64,000 nt of DNA from Crossaster papposus (taxonomy: Eukaryota > Echinodermata > Asteroidea > Velatida > Solasteridae): contig JBAIAA010000606.1 of the NCBI GenBank assembly GCA_037893245.1, positions 1,116,001-1,180,000 of the forward strand, read 5' to 3'. Each line of letters starts with the position of its first letter. Positions within the stretch are counted from its first letter, which is position 1. Under the pieces are notes generated by a model that had not been told where the DNA came from, did no database searches, and was given only the letters and a program-made list of their open reading frames with translations. Positions 7,601 through 21,309 of this stretch are shown one piece after another. A program made the position numbers and the translations under genes.

Positions 7601-10375
7601 AATTCGCCATAGGTTTGTGCACACTATCCACGCCCACAAATAAGGGCATGAAGGAAAGCATGCCCCGGGAAAGGGCTGGGTGTTAGGAGATAGAGGGGGG
7701 CCTCCAGGAATGGCAAAATTAGCAATTTGACCCGGGGCATGCTTTGTTAGTATTTTATTTCGATTTTCTGAACATTTTAACGTTAACACACGCGTTTCAA
7801 ATTCGCCATAGGTTTGTGCACACAATCCCCGCCCACAAATAAGGGCATGAAGGAAAGCATGCCCCGGGAAGGGGCTGGGTGTTAGGAGATAGAGGGGGGC
7901 CTCCAGGAATGGCAAAATTAGCAATTTGACCCGGGGCATGCTTTGTTAGTATTTTATTTCGATTTTCTGAAAATTGTAACGTTAACACACGCGTTTCAAA
8001 TTCGCCATAGGTTTGTGCACACAATCCCCGCCCACAAATAAGGGCATGAAGGAAAGCATGCCCCGGGAAGGGGCTGGGTGTTAGGAGATAGAGGGGGGCC
8101 TCCAGGAATGGCAAAATTAGCAATTTGACCCGGGGCATGCTTTGTTAGTATTTTATTTCGATTTTCTGAACATTTTAACGTTAACACACGCGTTTCAAAT
8201 TCGCCATAGGTTTGTGCACACAATCCCCGCCCACAAATAAGGGCATGAAGGAAAGCATGCCCCGGGAAGGGGCTGGGTGTTAGGAGATAGAGGGGGGCCT
8301 CCAGGAATGGCAAAATTAGCAATTTGACCCGGGGCATGCTTTGTTAGTATTTTATTTCGATTTTCTGAAAATTGTAACGTTAACACACGCGTTTCAAATT
8401 CGCCATAGGTTTGTGCACACAATCCCCGCCCACAAATAAGGGCATGAAGGAAAGCATGCCCCGGGAAGGGGCTGGGTGTTAGGAGATAGAGGGGGGCCTC
8501 CAGGAATGGCAAAATTAGCAATTTGACCCGGGGCATGCTTTGTTAGTATTTTATTTCGATTTTCTGAACATTTTAACGTTAACACACGCGTTTCAAATTC
8601 GCCATAGGTTTGTGCACACAATCCCCGCCCACAAATAAGGGCATGAAGGAAAGCATGCCCCGGGAAGGGGCTGGGTGTTAGGAGATAGAGGGGGGCCTCC
8701 AGGAATGGCAAAATTAGCAATTTGACCCGGGGCATGCTTTGTTAGTATTTTATTTCGATTTTCTGAACATTTTAACGTTAACACACGCATTTCAAATTCG
8801 CCATAGGTTTGTGCACACAATCCCCGCCCACAAATAAGGGCATGAAGGAAAGCATGCCCCGGGAAGGGGCTGGGTGTTAGGAGATAGAGGGGGGCCTCCA
8901 GGAATGGCAAAATTAGCAATTTGACCCGGGGCATGCTCTGTTAGTATTTTATTTCGATTTTCTGAAAATGTTAACGTTAACACACGCGTTTCAAATTCGC
9001 CATAGGTTTGTGCATACAATCCCCGCCCACAAATAAGGGCATGAAGGAAAGCATGCCCCGGGAAGGGGCTGGGTGTTAGGAGATAGATGGGGGCCTCCAG
9101 GAATGGCAAAATTAGCAATTTGACCCGGGGCATGCTTTGTTAGTATTTTATTTCGATTTTCTGAAAATTGTAACGTTAACACACGCGTTTCAAATTCGCC
9201 ATAGGTTTGTGCACACAATCCCCGCCCACAAATAAGGGCATGAAGGAAAGCATGCCCCGGGAAGGGGCTGGGTGTTAGGAGATAGAGGGGGGCCTCCAGG
9301 AATGGCAACATTAGCAATTTGACCCGGGGCATGCTTTGTTAGTATTTTATTTCGATTTTCTGAACATTTTAACGTTAACACACGCGTTTCAAATTCGCCA
9401 TAGGTTTGTGCACACAATCCCCGCCCACAAATAAGGGCATGAAGGAAAGCATGCCCCGGGAAGGGGCTGGGTGTTAGGAGATAGAGGGGGGCCTCCAGGA
9501 ATGGCAAAATTAGCAATTTGACCCGGGGCATGCTTTGTTAGTATTTTATTTCGATTTTCTGAAAATGTTAACGTTAACACGCGCGTTTCAAATTCGCCAT
9601 AGGTTTGTGCACACAATCCCTGCCCACAAATAAGGGCATGAAGGAAAGCATGCCTCGGGAAGGGGCTGGGTGTTAGGAGATAGAGGGGGGCCTCCAGGAA
9701 TGGCAAAATTAGCAATTTGACCCGGGGCATGCTTTGTTAGTATTTTATTTCGATTTTCTGAAAATGTTAACGTTAACACGCGCGTTTCAAATTCGCCATA
9801 GGTTTGTGCACACAATCCCCGCCCACAAATAAGGGCATGAAGGAAAGCATGCCCCGGGAAGGGGCTGGGTGTTAGGAGATAGAGGGGGGCCTCCAGGAAT
9901 GGCAAAATTAGCAATTTGACCCGGGGCATGCTTTGTTAGTATTTTATTTCGATTTTCTGAAAATGTTAACGTTAACACGCGTGTTTCAAATTCGCCAAAG
10001 GTTTGTGCACACAATGCCCGCCCACAAATAAGGGCATGAAGGAAAGCATGCCCCGGGAAGGGGCTGGGTGTTAGGAGATAGAGGGGGGCCTCCAGGAATG
10101 GCAAAATTAGCAATTTGACCCGGGGCATGCTTTGTTAGTATTTTATTTCGATTTTCTGAGAATGTTAACGTTAACACACGCGTTTCAAATTCGCCATAGG
10201 TTTGTGCACACTATCCACGCCCACAAATAAGGGCATGAAGGAAAGCATGCCCCGGGAAAGGGCTGGGTGTTAGGAGATAGAGGGGGGCCTCCAGGAATGG
10301 CAAAATTAGCAATTTGACCCGGGGCATGCTTTGTTAATATTTTATTTCGATTTTCTGAACATTTTAACGTTAACA
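1620..10375. repeat. Tandem pair of 22-monomer blocks (offset 4378 bp)
   Basis: Copy 1 is about 1620-5997 and copy 2 about 5998-10375. Private changes recur exactly 4378 bp apart: GTTAAT at 5959 and 10337, a T-to-C change in CATGCTCTG near 4560 and 8938, GGGAATGAAGG near 1874 and 6252, GCATTTC near 4410 and 8788. 4378 is 22 x 199. The pair begins after the transposon, which was not copied. Boundaries are good to about one monomer. Confidence 0.9.
2016..4005. repeat. Five-monomer duplication (offset 995 bp)
   Basis: The monomer with CACTATCCACG and GGGAAAGGG (near 2250) recurs near 3245, together with the preceding CACGCGCG monomer and the GAGAATGTT hinge (2198 and 3193). Each 995-bp unit ends in alternating GAACATTTT and GAAAATTGT hinges, a 398-bp dimer pattern. 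The same structure reappears 4378 bp later. Confidence 0.85.
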
Positions 10376-11570
10376 CACGCGTTTCAAATTCGCCATAGGT
10401 TTGTGCACACAATCCCCGCCCACAAATAAGGGCATGAAGGAAAGCATGCCCCGGGAAGGGGCTGGGTGTTAGGAGATAGAGGGGGGCCTCCAGGAATGGC
10501 AAAATTAGCAATTTGACCCGGGGCATGCTTTGTTAGTATTTTATTTCGATTTTCTGAAAATTGTAACGTTAACACACGCGTTTCAAATTCGCCATAGGTT
10601 TGTGCACACAATCCCCGCCCACAAATAAGGGCATGAAGGAAAGCATGCCCCGGGAAGGGGCTGGGTGTTAGGAGATAGAGGGGGGCCTCCAGGAATGGCA
10701 AAATTAGCAATTTGACCCGGGGCATGCTTTGTTAGTATTTTATTTCGATTTTCTGAACATTTTAACGTTAACACACGCGTTTCAAATTCGTCATAGGTTT
10801 GTGCACACAATCCCCGCCCACAAATAAGGGCATGAAGGAAAGCATGCCCCGGGAAGGGGCTGGGTGTTAGGAGATAGAGGGGGGCCTCCAGGAATGGCAA
10901 AATTAGCAATTTGACCCGGGGCATGCTTTGTTAGTATTTTATTTCGATTTTCTGAAAATGTTAACGTTAACACGCGTGTTTCAAATTCGCCAAAGGTTTG
11001 TGCACACAATGCCCGCCCACAAATAAGGGCATGAAGGAAAGCATGCCCCGGGAAGGGGCTGGGTGTTAGGAGATAGAGGGGGGCCTCCAGGAATGGCAAA
11101 ATTAGCAATTTGACCCGGGGCATGCTTTGTTAGTATTTTATTTCGATTTTCTGAGAATGTTAACGTTAACACACGCGTTTCAAATTCGCCATAGGTTTGT
11201 GCACACTATCCACGCCCACAAATAAGGGCATGAAGGAAAGCATGCCCCGGGAAAGGGCTGGGTGTTAGGAGATAGAGGGGGGCCTCCAGGAATGGCAAAA
11301 TTAGCAATTTGACCCGGGGCATGCTTTGTTAGTATTTTATTTCGATTTTCTGAACATTTTAACGTTAACACACGCGTTTCAAATTCGCCATAGGTTTGTG
11401 CACACAATCCCCGCCCACAAATAAGGGCATGAAGGAAAGCATGCCCCGGGAAGGGGCTGGGTGTTAGGAGATAGAGGGGGGCCTCCAGGAATGGCAAAAT
11501 TAGCAATTTGACCCGGGGCATGCTTTGTTAGTATTTTATTTCGATTTTCTGAAAATTGTAACGTTAACAC
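9770..11570. repeat. Five-monomer duplication (offset 995 bp), second site
   Basis: The monomer with CGCGTGTTTC and CGCCAAAGG near 9980 recurs near 10975, followed in both by the CACTATCCACG monomer (10210 and 11205). The change GTTAAT at 10337 is absent at 11332, so it arose or was lost after copying. Confidence 0.8.
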
Positions 11571-14500
11571 ACGCGTTTCAAATTCGCCATAGGTTTGTGC
11601 ACACAATTCCCGCCCACAAATAAGGGCATGAAGGAAAGCATGCCCCGGGAAGGGGCTGGGTGTTAGGAGATAGAGGGGGGCCTCCAGGAATGGCAAAATT
11701 AGCAATTTGACCCGGGGCATGCTTTGTTAGTATTTTATTTCGATTTTATGAACATTTTAACGTTAACACACGCGTTTCAAATTCGCCATAGGTTTGTGCA
11801 CACAATCCCCGCCCACAAATAAGGGCATGAAGGAAAGCATGCCCCGGGAAGGGGCTGGGTGTTAGGAGATAGAGGGGGGCCTCCAGGAATGGCAAAATTA
11901 GCAATTTGACCCGGGGCATGCTTTGTTAGTATTTTATTTCGATTTTCTGAAAATTGTAACGTTAACACACGCGTTTCAAATTCGCCATAGGTTTGTGCAC
12001 ACAATCCCCGCCCACAAATAAGGGCATGAAGGAAAGCATGCCCCGGGAAGGGGCTGGGTGTTAGGAGATAGAGGGGGGCCTCCAGGAATGGCAAAATTAG
12101 CAATTTGACCCGGGGCATGCTTTGTTAGTATTTTATTTCGATTTTCTGAACATTTTAACGTTAACACACGCGTTTCAAATTCGCCATAGGTTTGTGCACA
12201 CAATCCCCGCCCACAAATAAGGGCATGAAGGAAAGCATGCCCCGGGAAGGGGCTGGGTGTTAGGAGATAGAGGGGGGCCTCCAGGAATGGCAAAATTAGC
12301 AATTTGACCCGGGGCATGCTTTGTTAGTATTTTATTTCGATTTTCTGAAAATGTTAACGTTAACACACGCGTTTCAAATTCGCCATAGGTTTGTGCACAC
12401 AATCCCCGCCCACAAATAAGGGCATGAAGGAAAGCATGCCCTGGGAAGGGGCTGGGTGTTAGGAGATAGAGGGGGGCCTCCAGGAATGGCAAAATTAGCA
12501 ATTTGACCCTGGGCATGCTTTGTTAGTATTTTATTTCGATTTTCTGAAAATGTTAACGTTAACACGCGCGTTTCAAATTCGCCATAGGTTTGTGCACACA
12601 ATCCCCGCCCACAAATAAGGGCATGAAGGAAAGCATGCCCCGGGAAGGGGCTGGGTGTTAGGAGATAGAGGGGGGCCTCCAGTAATGGAAAAATTAGCAA
12701 TTTGACCCGGGGCATGCTTTGTTAGTATTTTATTTCGATTTTCTGAGAATGTTAACGTTAACACACGCGTTTCAAATTCGCCATAGGTTTGTGCACACAA
12801 TTCACGCCCACAAATAAGGGCATGAAGGAAAGCATGCCCCGGGAAGGGGCTGGGTGTTAGGAGATAGAGGGGGGCCTCCAGGAATGGCAAAATTAGCAAT
12901 TTGACCCGGGGCATGCTTTGTTAGTATTTTATTTCGATTTTCTGAACATTTTAACGTTAACACACGCGTTTCAAATTCGCCATAGGTTTGTGCACACAAT
13001 CCCCGCCCACAAATAAGGGCATGAAGGAAAGCATGCCCCGGGAAGGGGCTGGGTGTTAGGAGATAGAGGGGGGCCTCCAGGAATGGCAAAATTAGCAATT
13101 TGACCCGGGGCATGCTTTGTTAGTATTTTATTTCGATTTTCTGAACATTTTAACGTTAACACACGCGTTTCAAATTCGCCATAGGTTTGTGCACACAATC
13201 CCCGCCCACAAATAAGGGCATGAAGGAAAGCATGCCCCGGGAAGGGGCTGGGTGTTAAGAGATAGAGGGGGGCCTCCAGGAATGGCAAAATTAGCAATTT
13301 GACCCGGGGCATGCTTTGTTAGTATTTTATTTCGATTTTCTGAACATTTTAACGTTAACACACGCGTTTCAAATTCGCCATAGGTTTGTGCACACAATCC
13401 CCGCCCACAAATAAGGGCATGAAGGAAAGCATGCCCCGGGAAGGGGCTGGGTGTTAGGAGATAGAGGGGGGCCTCCAGGAATGGCAAAATTAGCAATTTG
13501 ACCCGGGGCATGCTTTGTTAGTATTTTATTTCGATTTTCTGAACATTTTAACGTTAACACACGCGTTTCAAATTCGCCATAGGTTTGTGCACACAATCCC
13601 CGCCCACAAATAAGGGCATGAAGGAAAGCATGCCCCGGGAAGGGGCTGGGTGTTAGGAGATAGAGGGGGGCCTCCAGGAATGGCAAAATTAGCAATTTGA
13701 CCCGGGGCATGCTTTGTTAGTATTTTATTTCGATTTTCTGAAAATTGTAACGTTAACACACGCGTTTCAAATTCGCCATAGGTTTGTGCACACAATCCCC
13801 GCCCACAAATAAGGGCATGAAGGAAAGCATGCCCCGGGAAGGGGCTGGGTGTTAGGAGATAGAGGGGGGCCTCCAGGAATGGCAAAATTAGCAATTTGAC
13901 CCGGGGCATGCTTTGTTAGTATTTTATTTCGATTTTCTGAACATTTTAACGTTAACACACGCGTTTCAAATTCGCCATAGGTTTGTGCACACAATCCCCG
14001 CCCACAAATAAGGGCATGAAGGAAAGCATGCCCCGGGAAGGGGCTGGGTGTTAGGAGATAGAGGGGGGCCTCCAGGAATGGCAAAATTAGCAATTTGACC
14101 CGGGGCATGCTTTGTTAGTATTTTATTTCGATTTTCTGAAAATTTTAACGTTAACACACGCGTTTCAAATTCGCCATAGGTTTGTGCACACAATCCCCGC
14201 CCACAAATAAGGGCATGAAGGAAAGCATGCCCCGGGAAGGGGCTGGGTGTTAGGAGATAGAGGGGGGCCTCCAGGAATGGCAAAATTAGCAATTTGACCC
14301 GGGGCATGCTTTGTTAGTATTTTATTTCGATTTTCTGAAAATGTTAACGTTAACACACGCGTTTCAAATTCGCCATAGGTTTGTGCACACAATCCCCGCC
14401 CACAAATAAGGGCATGAAGGAAAGCATGCCCCGGGAAGGGGCTGGGTGTTAGGAGATAGAGGGGGGCCTCCAGGAATGGCAAAATTAGCAATTTGACCCG

Positions 14501-15000
14501 GGGCATGCTTTGTTAGTATTTTATTTCGATTTTCTGAACATTTTAACGTTAACACACGCGTTTCAAATTCGCCATAGGTTTGTGCACACAATCCCCGCCC
14601 ACAAATAAGGGCATGAAGGAAAGCATGCCCCGGGAAGGGGCTGGGTGTTAGGAGATAGAGGGGGGCCTCCAGGAATGGCAAAATTAGCAATTTGACCCGG
14701 GGCATGCTTTGTTAGTATTTTATTTCGATTTTCTGAAAATGTTAACGTTAACACACGCGTTTCAAATTCGCCATAGGTTTGTGCACACAATCCCCGCCCA
14801 CAAATAAGGGAATGAAGGAAAGCATGCCCCGGGAAGGGGCTGGGTGTTAGGAGATAGAGGGGGGGCTCCAGGAATGGCAAAATTAGCAATTTGACCCGGG
14901 GCATGCTTTGTTAGTATTTTATTTCGATTTTCTGAAAATTGTAACGTTAACACACGCGTTTCAAATTCGCCATAGGTTTGTGCACACAATCCCCGCCCAC
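11570..15000. repeat. Satellite stretch without clear long-range blocks
   Basis: About 17 monomers, all 199 bp, mixing the GAACATTTT, GAAAATTGT, GAAAATTTT, GAAAATGTT and GAGAATGTT hinges. Several successive monomers near 12900-13600 share GAACATTTT. I saw no multi-monomer copy inside this stretch, although alignment could reveal a diverged one. Nothing other than satellite is present. Confidence 0.7.
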
Positions 15001-15928
15001 AAATAAGGGCATGAAGGAAAGCATGCCCCGGGAAGGGGCTGGATGTTAGGAGATAGAGGGGGGCCTCCAGGAATGGCAAAATTAGCAATTTGACCCGGGG
15101 CATGCTTTGTTAGTATTTTATTTCGATTTTCTGAACATTTTAACGTTAACACAAGCGTTTCAAATTCGCCATAGGTTTGTGCATACAATCCCCGCCCACA
15201 AATAAGGGCATGAAGGAAAGCATGCCCCGGGCAGGGGCTGGGTGTTAGGAGATAGAGGGGGGCCTCCAGGAATGGCAAAATTAGCAATTTGACCCGGGGC
15301 ATGCTTTGATAGTATTTTATTTCGATTTTCTGAAAATTTTAACGTTAACACACGCGTTTCAAATTCGCCATAGGTTTGTGCACACAATCCCCGCCCACAA
15401 ATAAGGGCATGAAGGAAAGCATGCCCCGGGAAGGGGCTGGGTGTTAGGAGATAGAGGGGGGCCTCCAGAAATGGCAAAATTAGCAATTTGACCCGGGGCA
15501 TGCTTTGTTAGTATTTTATTTCGATTTTCTGAAAATGTTAACGTTAACACACGCGTTTCAAATTCGCCATAGGTTTGTGCACACAATCCCCGCCCACAAA
15601 TAAGGGCATGAAGGAAAGCATGCCCTGGGAAGGGGCTGGGTGTTAGGAGATAGAGGGGGGCCTCCAGGAATGGCAAAATTTGCAATTTGACCCGGGGCAT
15701 GCTTTGTTAGTATTTTATTTCGATTTTCTGAAAATGTTAACGTTAACACGCGCGTTTCAAATTCGCCATAGGTTTGTGCACACAATCCCCGCCCACAAAT
15801 AAGGGCATGAAGGAAAGCATGCCCCGGGAAGGGGCTGGGTGTTAGGAGATAGAGGGGGGCCTCCAGGAATGGCAAAATTAGCAATTTGACCCGGGGCATG
15901 CTTTGTTAGTATTTTATTTCGATTTTCT

Positions 15929-15944
15929 GAAATTTTTTAACACA
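15929..15944. repeat. 194-bp monomer deletion junction, copy 1
   Basis: GAAATTTTTTAACACACGC: a 5-bp loss at the hinge removes the TTAACGTTAA palindrome and shortens the monomer to 194 bp. Followed by GCATTTC instead of GCGTTTC. Confidence 0.85.
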
Positions 15945-18310
15945 CGCATTTCAAATTCGCCATAGGTTTGTGCACACAATCCCCGCCCACAAATAAGGGC
16001 ATGAAGGAAAGCATGCCCAGGGAAGGGGCTGGGTGTTAGGAGATAGAGGGGGGCCTCCAGGAATGGCAAAATGAGCAATTTGACCCGGGGCATGCTTTGT
16101 TAGTATTTTATTTCGATTTTCTGAAAATGTTAACGTTAACACACGCGTTTCAAATTCGCCATAGGTTTGTGCACACAATCCCCGCCCACAAAAAAGGGCA
16201 TGAAGGAAAGCATGCCTCGGGAAGGGGCTGGGTGTTAGGAGATAGAGGGGGGCCTCCAGGAATGGCAAAATTAGCAATTTGACCCGGGGCATGCTTTGTT
16301 AGTATTTTATTTCGATTTTCTGAAATTTTAACGTTAACACACGCGTTTCAAATTCGCCATAGGTTTGTGCACACAATCCCCGCCCACAAATAAGGGCATG
16401 AAGGAAAGCATGCCCCGGGAAGGGGCTGGGTGTTAGGAGATAGAGGGGGGCCTCCAGGAATGGCAAAATGAGCAATTTGACCCGGGGCATGCTTTGTTAG
16501 TATTTTATTTCGATTTTCTGAAAATGTTAACGTTAACACGCGCGTTTCAAATTCGCCATAGGTTTGTGCACACAATCCCCGCCCACAAATAAGGGCATGA
16601 AGGAAAGCATGCCCCGGGAAGGGGCTGGGTGTTAGGAGATAGAGGGGGGCCTCCAGGAATGGCAAAATTAGCAATTTGACCCGGGGCATGCTTTGTTAGT
16701 ATTTTATTTCGATTTTCTGAAAACTTTAACGTTAACACACGCGTTTCAAATTCGCCATAGGTTTGTGCCCACAATCCACGCCCACAAATAAGGGCATGAA
16801 GGAAAGCATGCCCCGGGAAGGGGCTGGGTGTTAGGAGATAGAGGGGGGCCTCCAGGAATGGCACAATTAGCAATTTGACCCGGGGCATGCTTTGTTAGTA
16901 TTTTATTTCGATTTTCTGAAAATGTTAACGTTAACACACGCGTTTCAAATTCGCCATAGGTTTGTGCACACAATCCCCGCCCACAAATAAGGGAATGAAG
17001 GAAAGCATGCCCCGGGAAGGGGCTGGGTGTTAGGAGATAGAGGGGGGGCTCCAGGAATGGCAAAATTAGCAATTTGACCCGGGGCATGCTTTGTTAGTAT
17101 TTTATTTCGATTTTCTGAAAATGTTAACGTTAACACGCGCGTTTCAAATTCGCCATAGGTTTGTGCACACAATCCCCGCCCACAAATAAGGGCATGAAGG
17201 AAAGCATGCCCCGGGAAGGGGCTGGGTGTTAGGAGATAGAGGGGGGCCTCCAGGAATGGCAAAATTAGCAATTTGACCCGGGGCATGCTTTGTTAGTATT
17301 TTATTTCGATTTTCTGAGAATGTTAACGTTAACACACGCGTTTCAAATTCGCCATAGGTTTGTGCACACAATCCACGCCCACAAATAAGGGCATGAAGGA
17401 AAGCATGCCCCGGGAAGGGGCTGGATGTTAGGAGATAGAGGGGGGCCTCCAGGAATGGCAAAATTAGCAATTTGACCCGGGGCATGCTTTGTTAGTATTT
17501 TATTTCGATTTTCTGAAAATTGTAACGTTAACACAAGCGTTTCAAATTCGCCATAGGTTTGTGCATACAATCCCCGCCCACAAATAAGGGCATGAAGGAA
17601 AGCATGCCCCGGGCAGGGGCTGGGTGTTAGGAGATAGAGGGGGGCCTCCAGGAATGGCAAAATTAGCAATTTGACCCGGGGCATGCTTTGATAGTATTTT
17701 ATTTCGATTTTCTGAAAATGTTAACGTTAACACACGCGTTTCAAATTCGCCATAGGTTTGTGCACACAATCCCCGCCCACAAATAAGGGCATGAAGGAAA
17801 GCATGCCCCGGGAAGGGGCTGGGTGTTAGGAGATAGAGGGGGGCCTCCAGAAATGGCAAAATTAGCAATTTGACCCGGGGCATGCTTTGTTAGTATTTTA
17901 TTTCGATTTTCTGAAAATGTTAACGTTAACACACGCGTTTCAAATTCGCCATAGGTTTGTGCACACAATCCCCGCCCACAAATAAGGGCATGAAGGAAAG
18001 CATGCCCTGGGAAGGGGCTGGGTGTTAGGAGATAGAGGGGGGCCTCTAGGAATGGCAAAATTTGCAATTTGACCCGGGGCATGCTTTGTTAGTATTTTAT
18101 TTCGATTTTCTGAAAATGTTAACGTTAACACGCGCGTTTCAAATTCGCCATAGGTTTGTGCACACAATCCCCGCCCACAAATAAGGGCATGAAGGAAAGC
18201 ATGCCCCGGGAAGGGGCTGGGTGTTAGGAGATAGAGGGGGGCCTCCAGGAATGGCAAAATTAGCAATTTGACCCGGGGCATGCTTTGTTAGTATTTTATT
18301 TCGATTTTCT

Positions 18311-18326
18311 GAAATTTTTTAACACA
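18311..18326. repeat. 194-bp monomer deletion junction, copy 2
   Basis: Same 5-bp loss and the same GCATTTC change, 2382 bp after copy 1. It was carried by block duplication and not formed independently. Confidence 0.85.
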
Positions 18327-20492
18327 CGCATTTCAAATTCGCCATAGGTTTGTGCACACAATCCCCGCCCACAAATAAGGGCATGAAGGAAAGCATGCCC
18401 AGGGAAGGGGCTGGGTGTTAGGAGATAGAGGGGGGCCTCCAGGAATGGCAAAATGAGCAATTTGACCCGGGGCATGCTTTGTTAGTATTTTATTTCGATT
18501 TTCTGAAAATGTTAACGTTAACACACGCGTTTCAAATTCGCCATAGGTTTGTGCACACAATCCCCGCCCACAAATAAGGGCATGAAGGAAAGCATGCCTC
18601 GGGAAGGGGCTGGGTGTTAGGAGATAGAGGGGGGCCTCCAGGAATGGCAAAATTAGCAATTTGACCCGGGGCATGCTTTGTTAGTATTTTATTTCGATTT
18701 TCTGAAATTTTAACGTTAACACACGCGTTTCAAATTCGCCATAGGTTTGTGCACACAATCCCCGCCCACAAATAAGGGCATGAAGGAAAGCATGCCCCGG
18801 GAAGGGGCTGGGTGTTAGGAGATAGAGGGGGGCCTCCAGGAATGGCAAAATGAGCAATTTGACCCGGGGCATGCTTTGTTAGTATTTTATTTCGATTTTC
18901 TGAAAATGTTAACGTTAACACGCGCGTTTCAAATTCGCCATAGGTTTGTGCACACAATCCCCGCCCACAAATAAGGGCATGAAGGAAAGCATGCCCCGGG
19001 AAGGGGCTGGGTGTTAGGAGATAGAGGGGGGCCTCCAGGAATGGCAAAATTAGCAATTTGACCCGGGGCATGCTTTGTTAGTATTTTATTTCGATTTTCT
19101 GAAAATGTTAACGTTAACACACGCGTTTCAAATTCGCCATAGGTTTGTGCACACAATCCCCGCCCACAAATAAGGGCATGAAGGAAAGCATGCCCCGGGA
19201 AGGGGCTGGGTGTTAGGAGATAGAGGGGGGCCTCCAGGAATGGCAAAATTAGCAATTTGACCCGGGGCATGCTTTGTTAGTATTTTATTTCGATTTTCTG
19301 AAAATGTTAACGTTAACACACGCGTTTCAAATTCGCCATAGGTTTGTGCATACAATCCCCGCCCACAAATAAGGGCATGAAGGAAAGCATGCCCCGGGAA
19401 GGGGCTGGGTGTTAGGAGATAGAGGGGGGCCTCCAGGTATGGCAAAATTAGCAATTTGACCCGGGTCATGCTTTGTTAGTATTTTATTTCGATTTTCTGA
19501 AAATTGTAACGTTAACACACGCGTTTCAAATTCGCCATAGGTTTGTGCACACAATCCCCGCCCACAAATAAGGGCATGAAGGAAAGCATGCCACGGGAAG
19601 GGGCTGGGTGTTAGGAGATAGAGGGGGGCCTCCAGGAATGGCAAAATTAGCAATTTGACCCGGGGCATGCTTTGTTAGTATTTTATTTCGATTTTCTGAA
19701 ATTTTAACGTTAACACACGCGTTTCAAATTCGCCATAGGTTTGTGCACACAATCCCCGCCCACAAATAAGGGCATGAAGGAAAGCATGCCCCGGGAAGGG
19801 GCTGGGTGTTAGGAGATAGAGGGGGGCCTCCAGGAATGGCAATATGAGCAATTTGACCCGGGGCATGCTTTGTTAGTATTTTATTTCGATTTTCTTAACA
19901 TTTTTATGTTAACACACGCGTTTCAAATTCGCCATAGGTTTGTGCACACAATCCCCGCCCACAAATAAGGGCATGAAGGAAAGCATGCCCCGGGAAGGGG
20001 CTGGGTGTTAGGAGATAGAGGGGGGCCTCCAGAAATGGCAAAATTAGCAATTTGACCCGGGGCATGCTTTGTTAGTATTTTATTTCGATTTTCTGAAAAT
20101 GTTAACGTTAACACAAGCGTTTCAAATTCGCCATAGGTTTGTGCACACAATCCCCGCCCACAAATAAGGGCATGAAGGAAAGCATGCCCCGGGAAGGGGC
20201 TGGGTGTTAGGAGATAGAGGGGGGCCTCCAGGAATGGCAAAATTTGCAATTTGACCCGGGGCATGCTTTGTTAGTATTTTATTTCGATTTTCTGAAAATG
20301 TTAACGTTAACACGCGCGTTTCAAATTCGCCATAGGTTTGTGCACACAATCCCCGCCCACAAATAAGGGCATGAAGGAAAGCATGCCCCGGGAAGGGGCT
20401 GGGTGTTAGGAGATAGAGGGGGGCCTCCAGGAATGGCAAAATTAGCAATTTGACCCGGGGCATGCTTTGTTAGTATTTTATTTCGATTTTCT

Positions 20493-20508
20493 GAAATTTT
20501 TTAACACA
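20493..20508. repeat. 194-bp monomer deletion junction, copy 3
   Basis: Same 194-bp form, 2182 bp after copy 2. It lacks the CCCAGGG change in the left inverted-repeat arm that copies 1 and 2 carry. Confidence 0.85.
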
Positions 20509-21309
20509 CGCATTTCAAATTCGCCATAGGTTTGTGCACACAATCCCCGCCCACAAATAAGGGCATGAAGGAAAGCATGCCCCGGGAAGGGGCTGGGTGT
20601 TAGGAGATAGAGGGGGGCCTCCAGGAATGGCAAAATGAGCAATTTGACCCGGGGCATGCTTTGTTAGTATTTTATTTCGATTTTCTGAAAATGTTAACGT
20701 TAACACACGCGTTTCAAATTCGCCATAGGTTTGTGCACACAATCCCCGCCCACAAATAAGGGCATGAAGGAAAGCATGCCTCGGGAAGGGGCTGGGTGTT
20801 AGGAGATAGAGGGGGGCCTCCAGGAATGGCAAAATTAGCAATTTGACCCGGGGCATGCTTTGTTAGTATTTTATTTCGATTTTCTGAAATTTTAACGTTA
20901 ACACACGCGTTTCAAATTCGCCATAGGTTTGTGCACACAATCCCCGCCCACAAATAAGGGCATGAAGGAAAGCATGCCCCGGGAAGGGGCTGGGTGTTAG
21001 GAGATAGAGGGGGGCCTCCAGGAATGGCAAAATGAGCAATTTGACCCGGGGCATGCTTTGTTAGTATTTTATTTCGATTTTCTGAAAATGTTAACGTTAA
21101 CACGCGCGTTTCAAATTCGCCATAGGTTTGTGCACACAATCCCCGCCCACAAATAAGGGCATGAAGGAAAGCATGCCCCGGGAAGGGGCTGGGTGTTAGG
21201 AGATAGAGGGGGGCCTCCAGGAATGGCAAAATTAGCAATTTGACCCGGGGCATGCTTTGTTAGTATTTTATTTCGATTTTCTGAAAATGTTAACGTTAAC
21301 ACACGCGTT

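Larger units (their letters stand above)
15000..19100. repeat. Duplicated blocks (offset 2382 bp)
   Basis: About 15000-16715 matches about 17382-19097. Shared private changes: CTGGATG at 15043 and 17425, CACAAGCG near 15152 and 17534, TTTGATAGT near 15308 and 17690, and the 194-bp monomer near 15930 and 18312. They differ at isolated sites, for example CACAAAAAAGG near 16190 but CACAAATAAGG near 18572. 2382 equals 12 monomers less 5 bp and 1 bp deletions. Confidence 0.85.

Noticed and set aside
16097-16282. 61-codon plus-strand frame
   Set aside because: Created by a single T-to-A change (AAAAAAGG near 16190) that removes a stop present in the other monomers. Its copy 2382 bp later does not have it.
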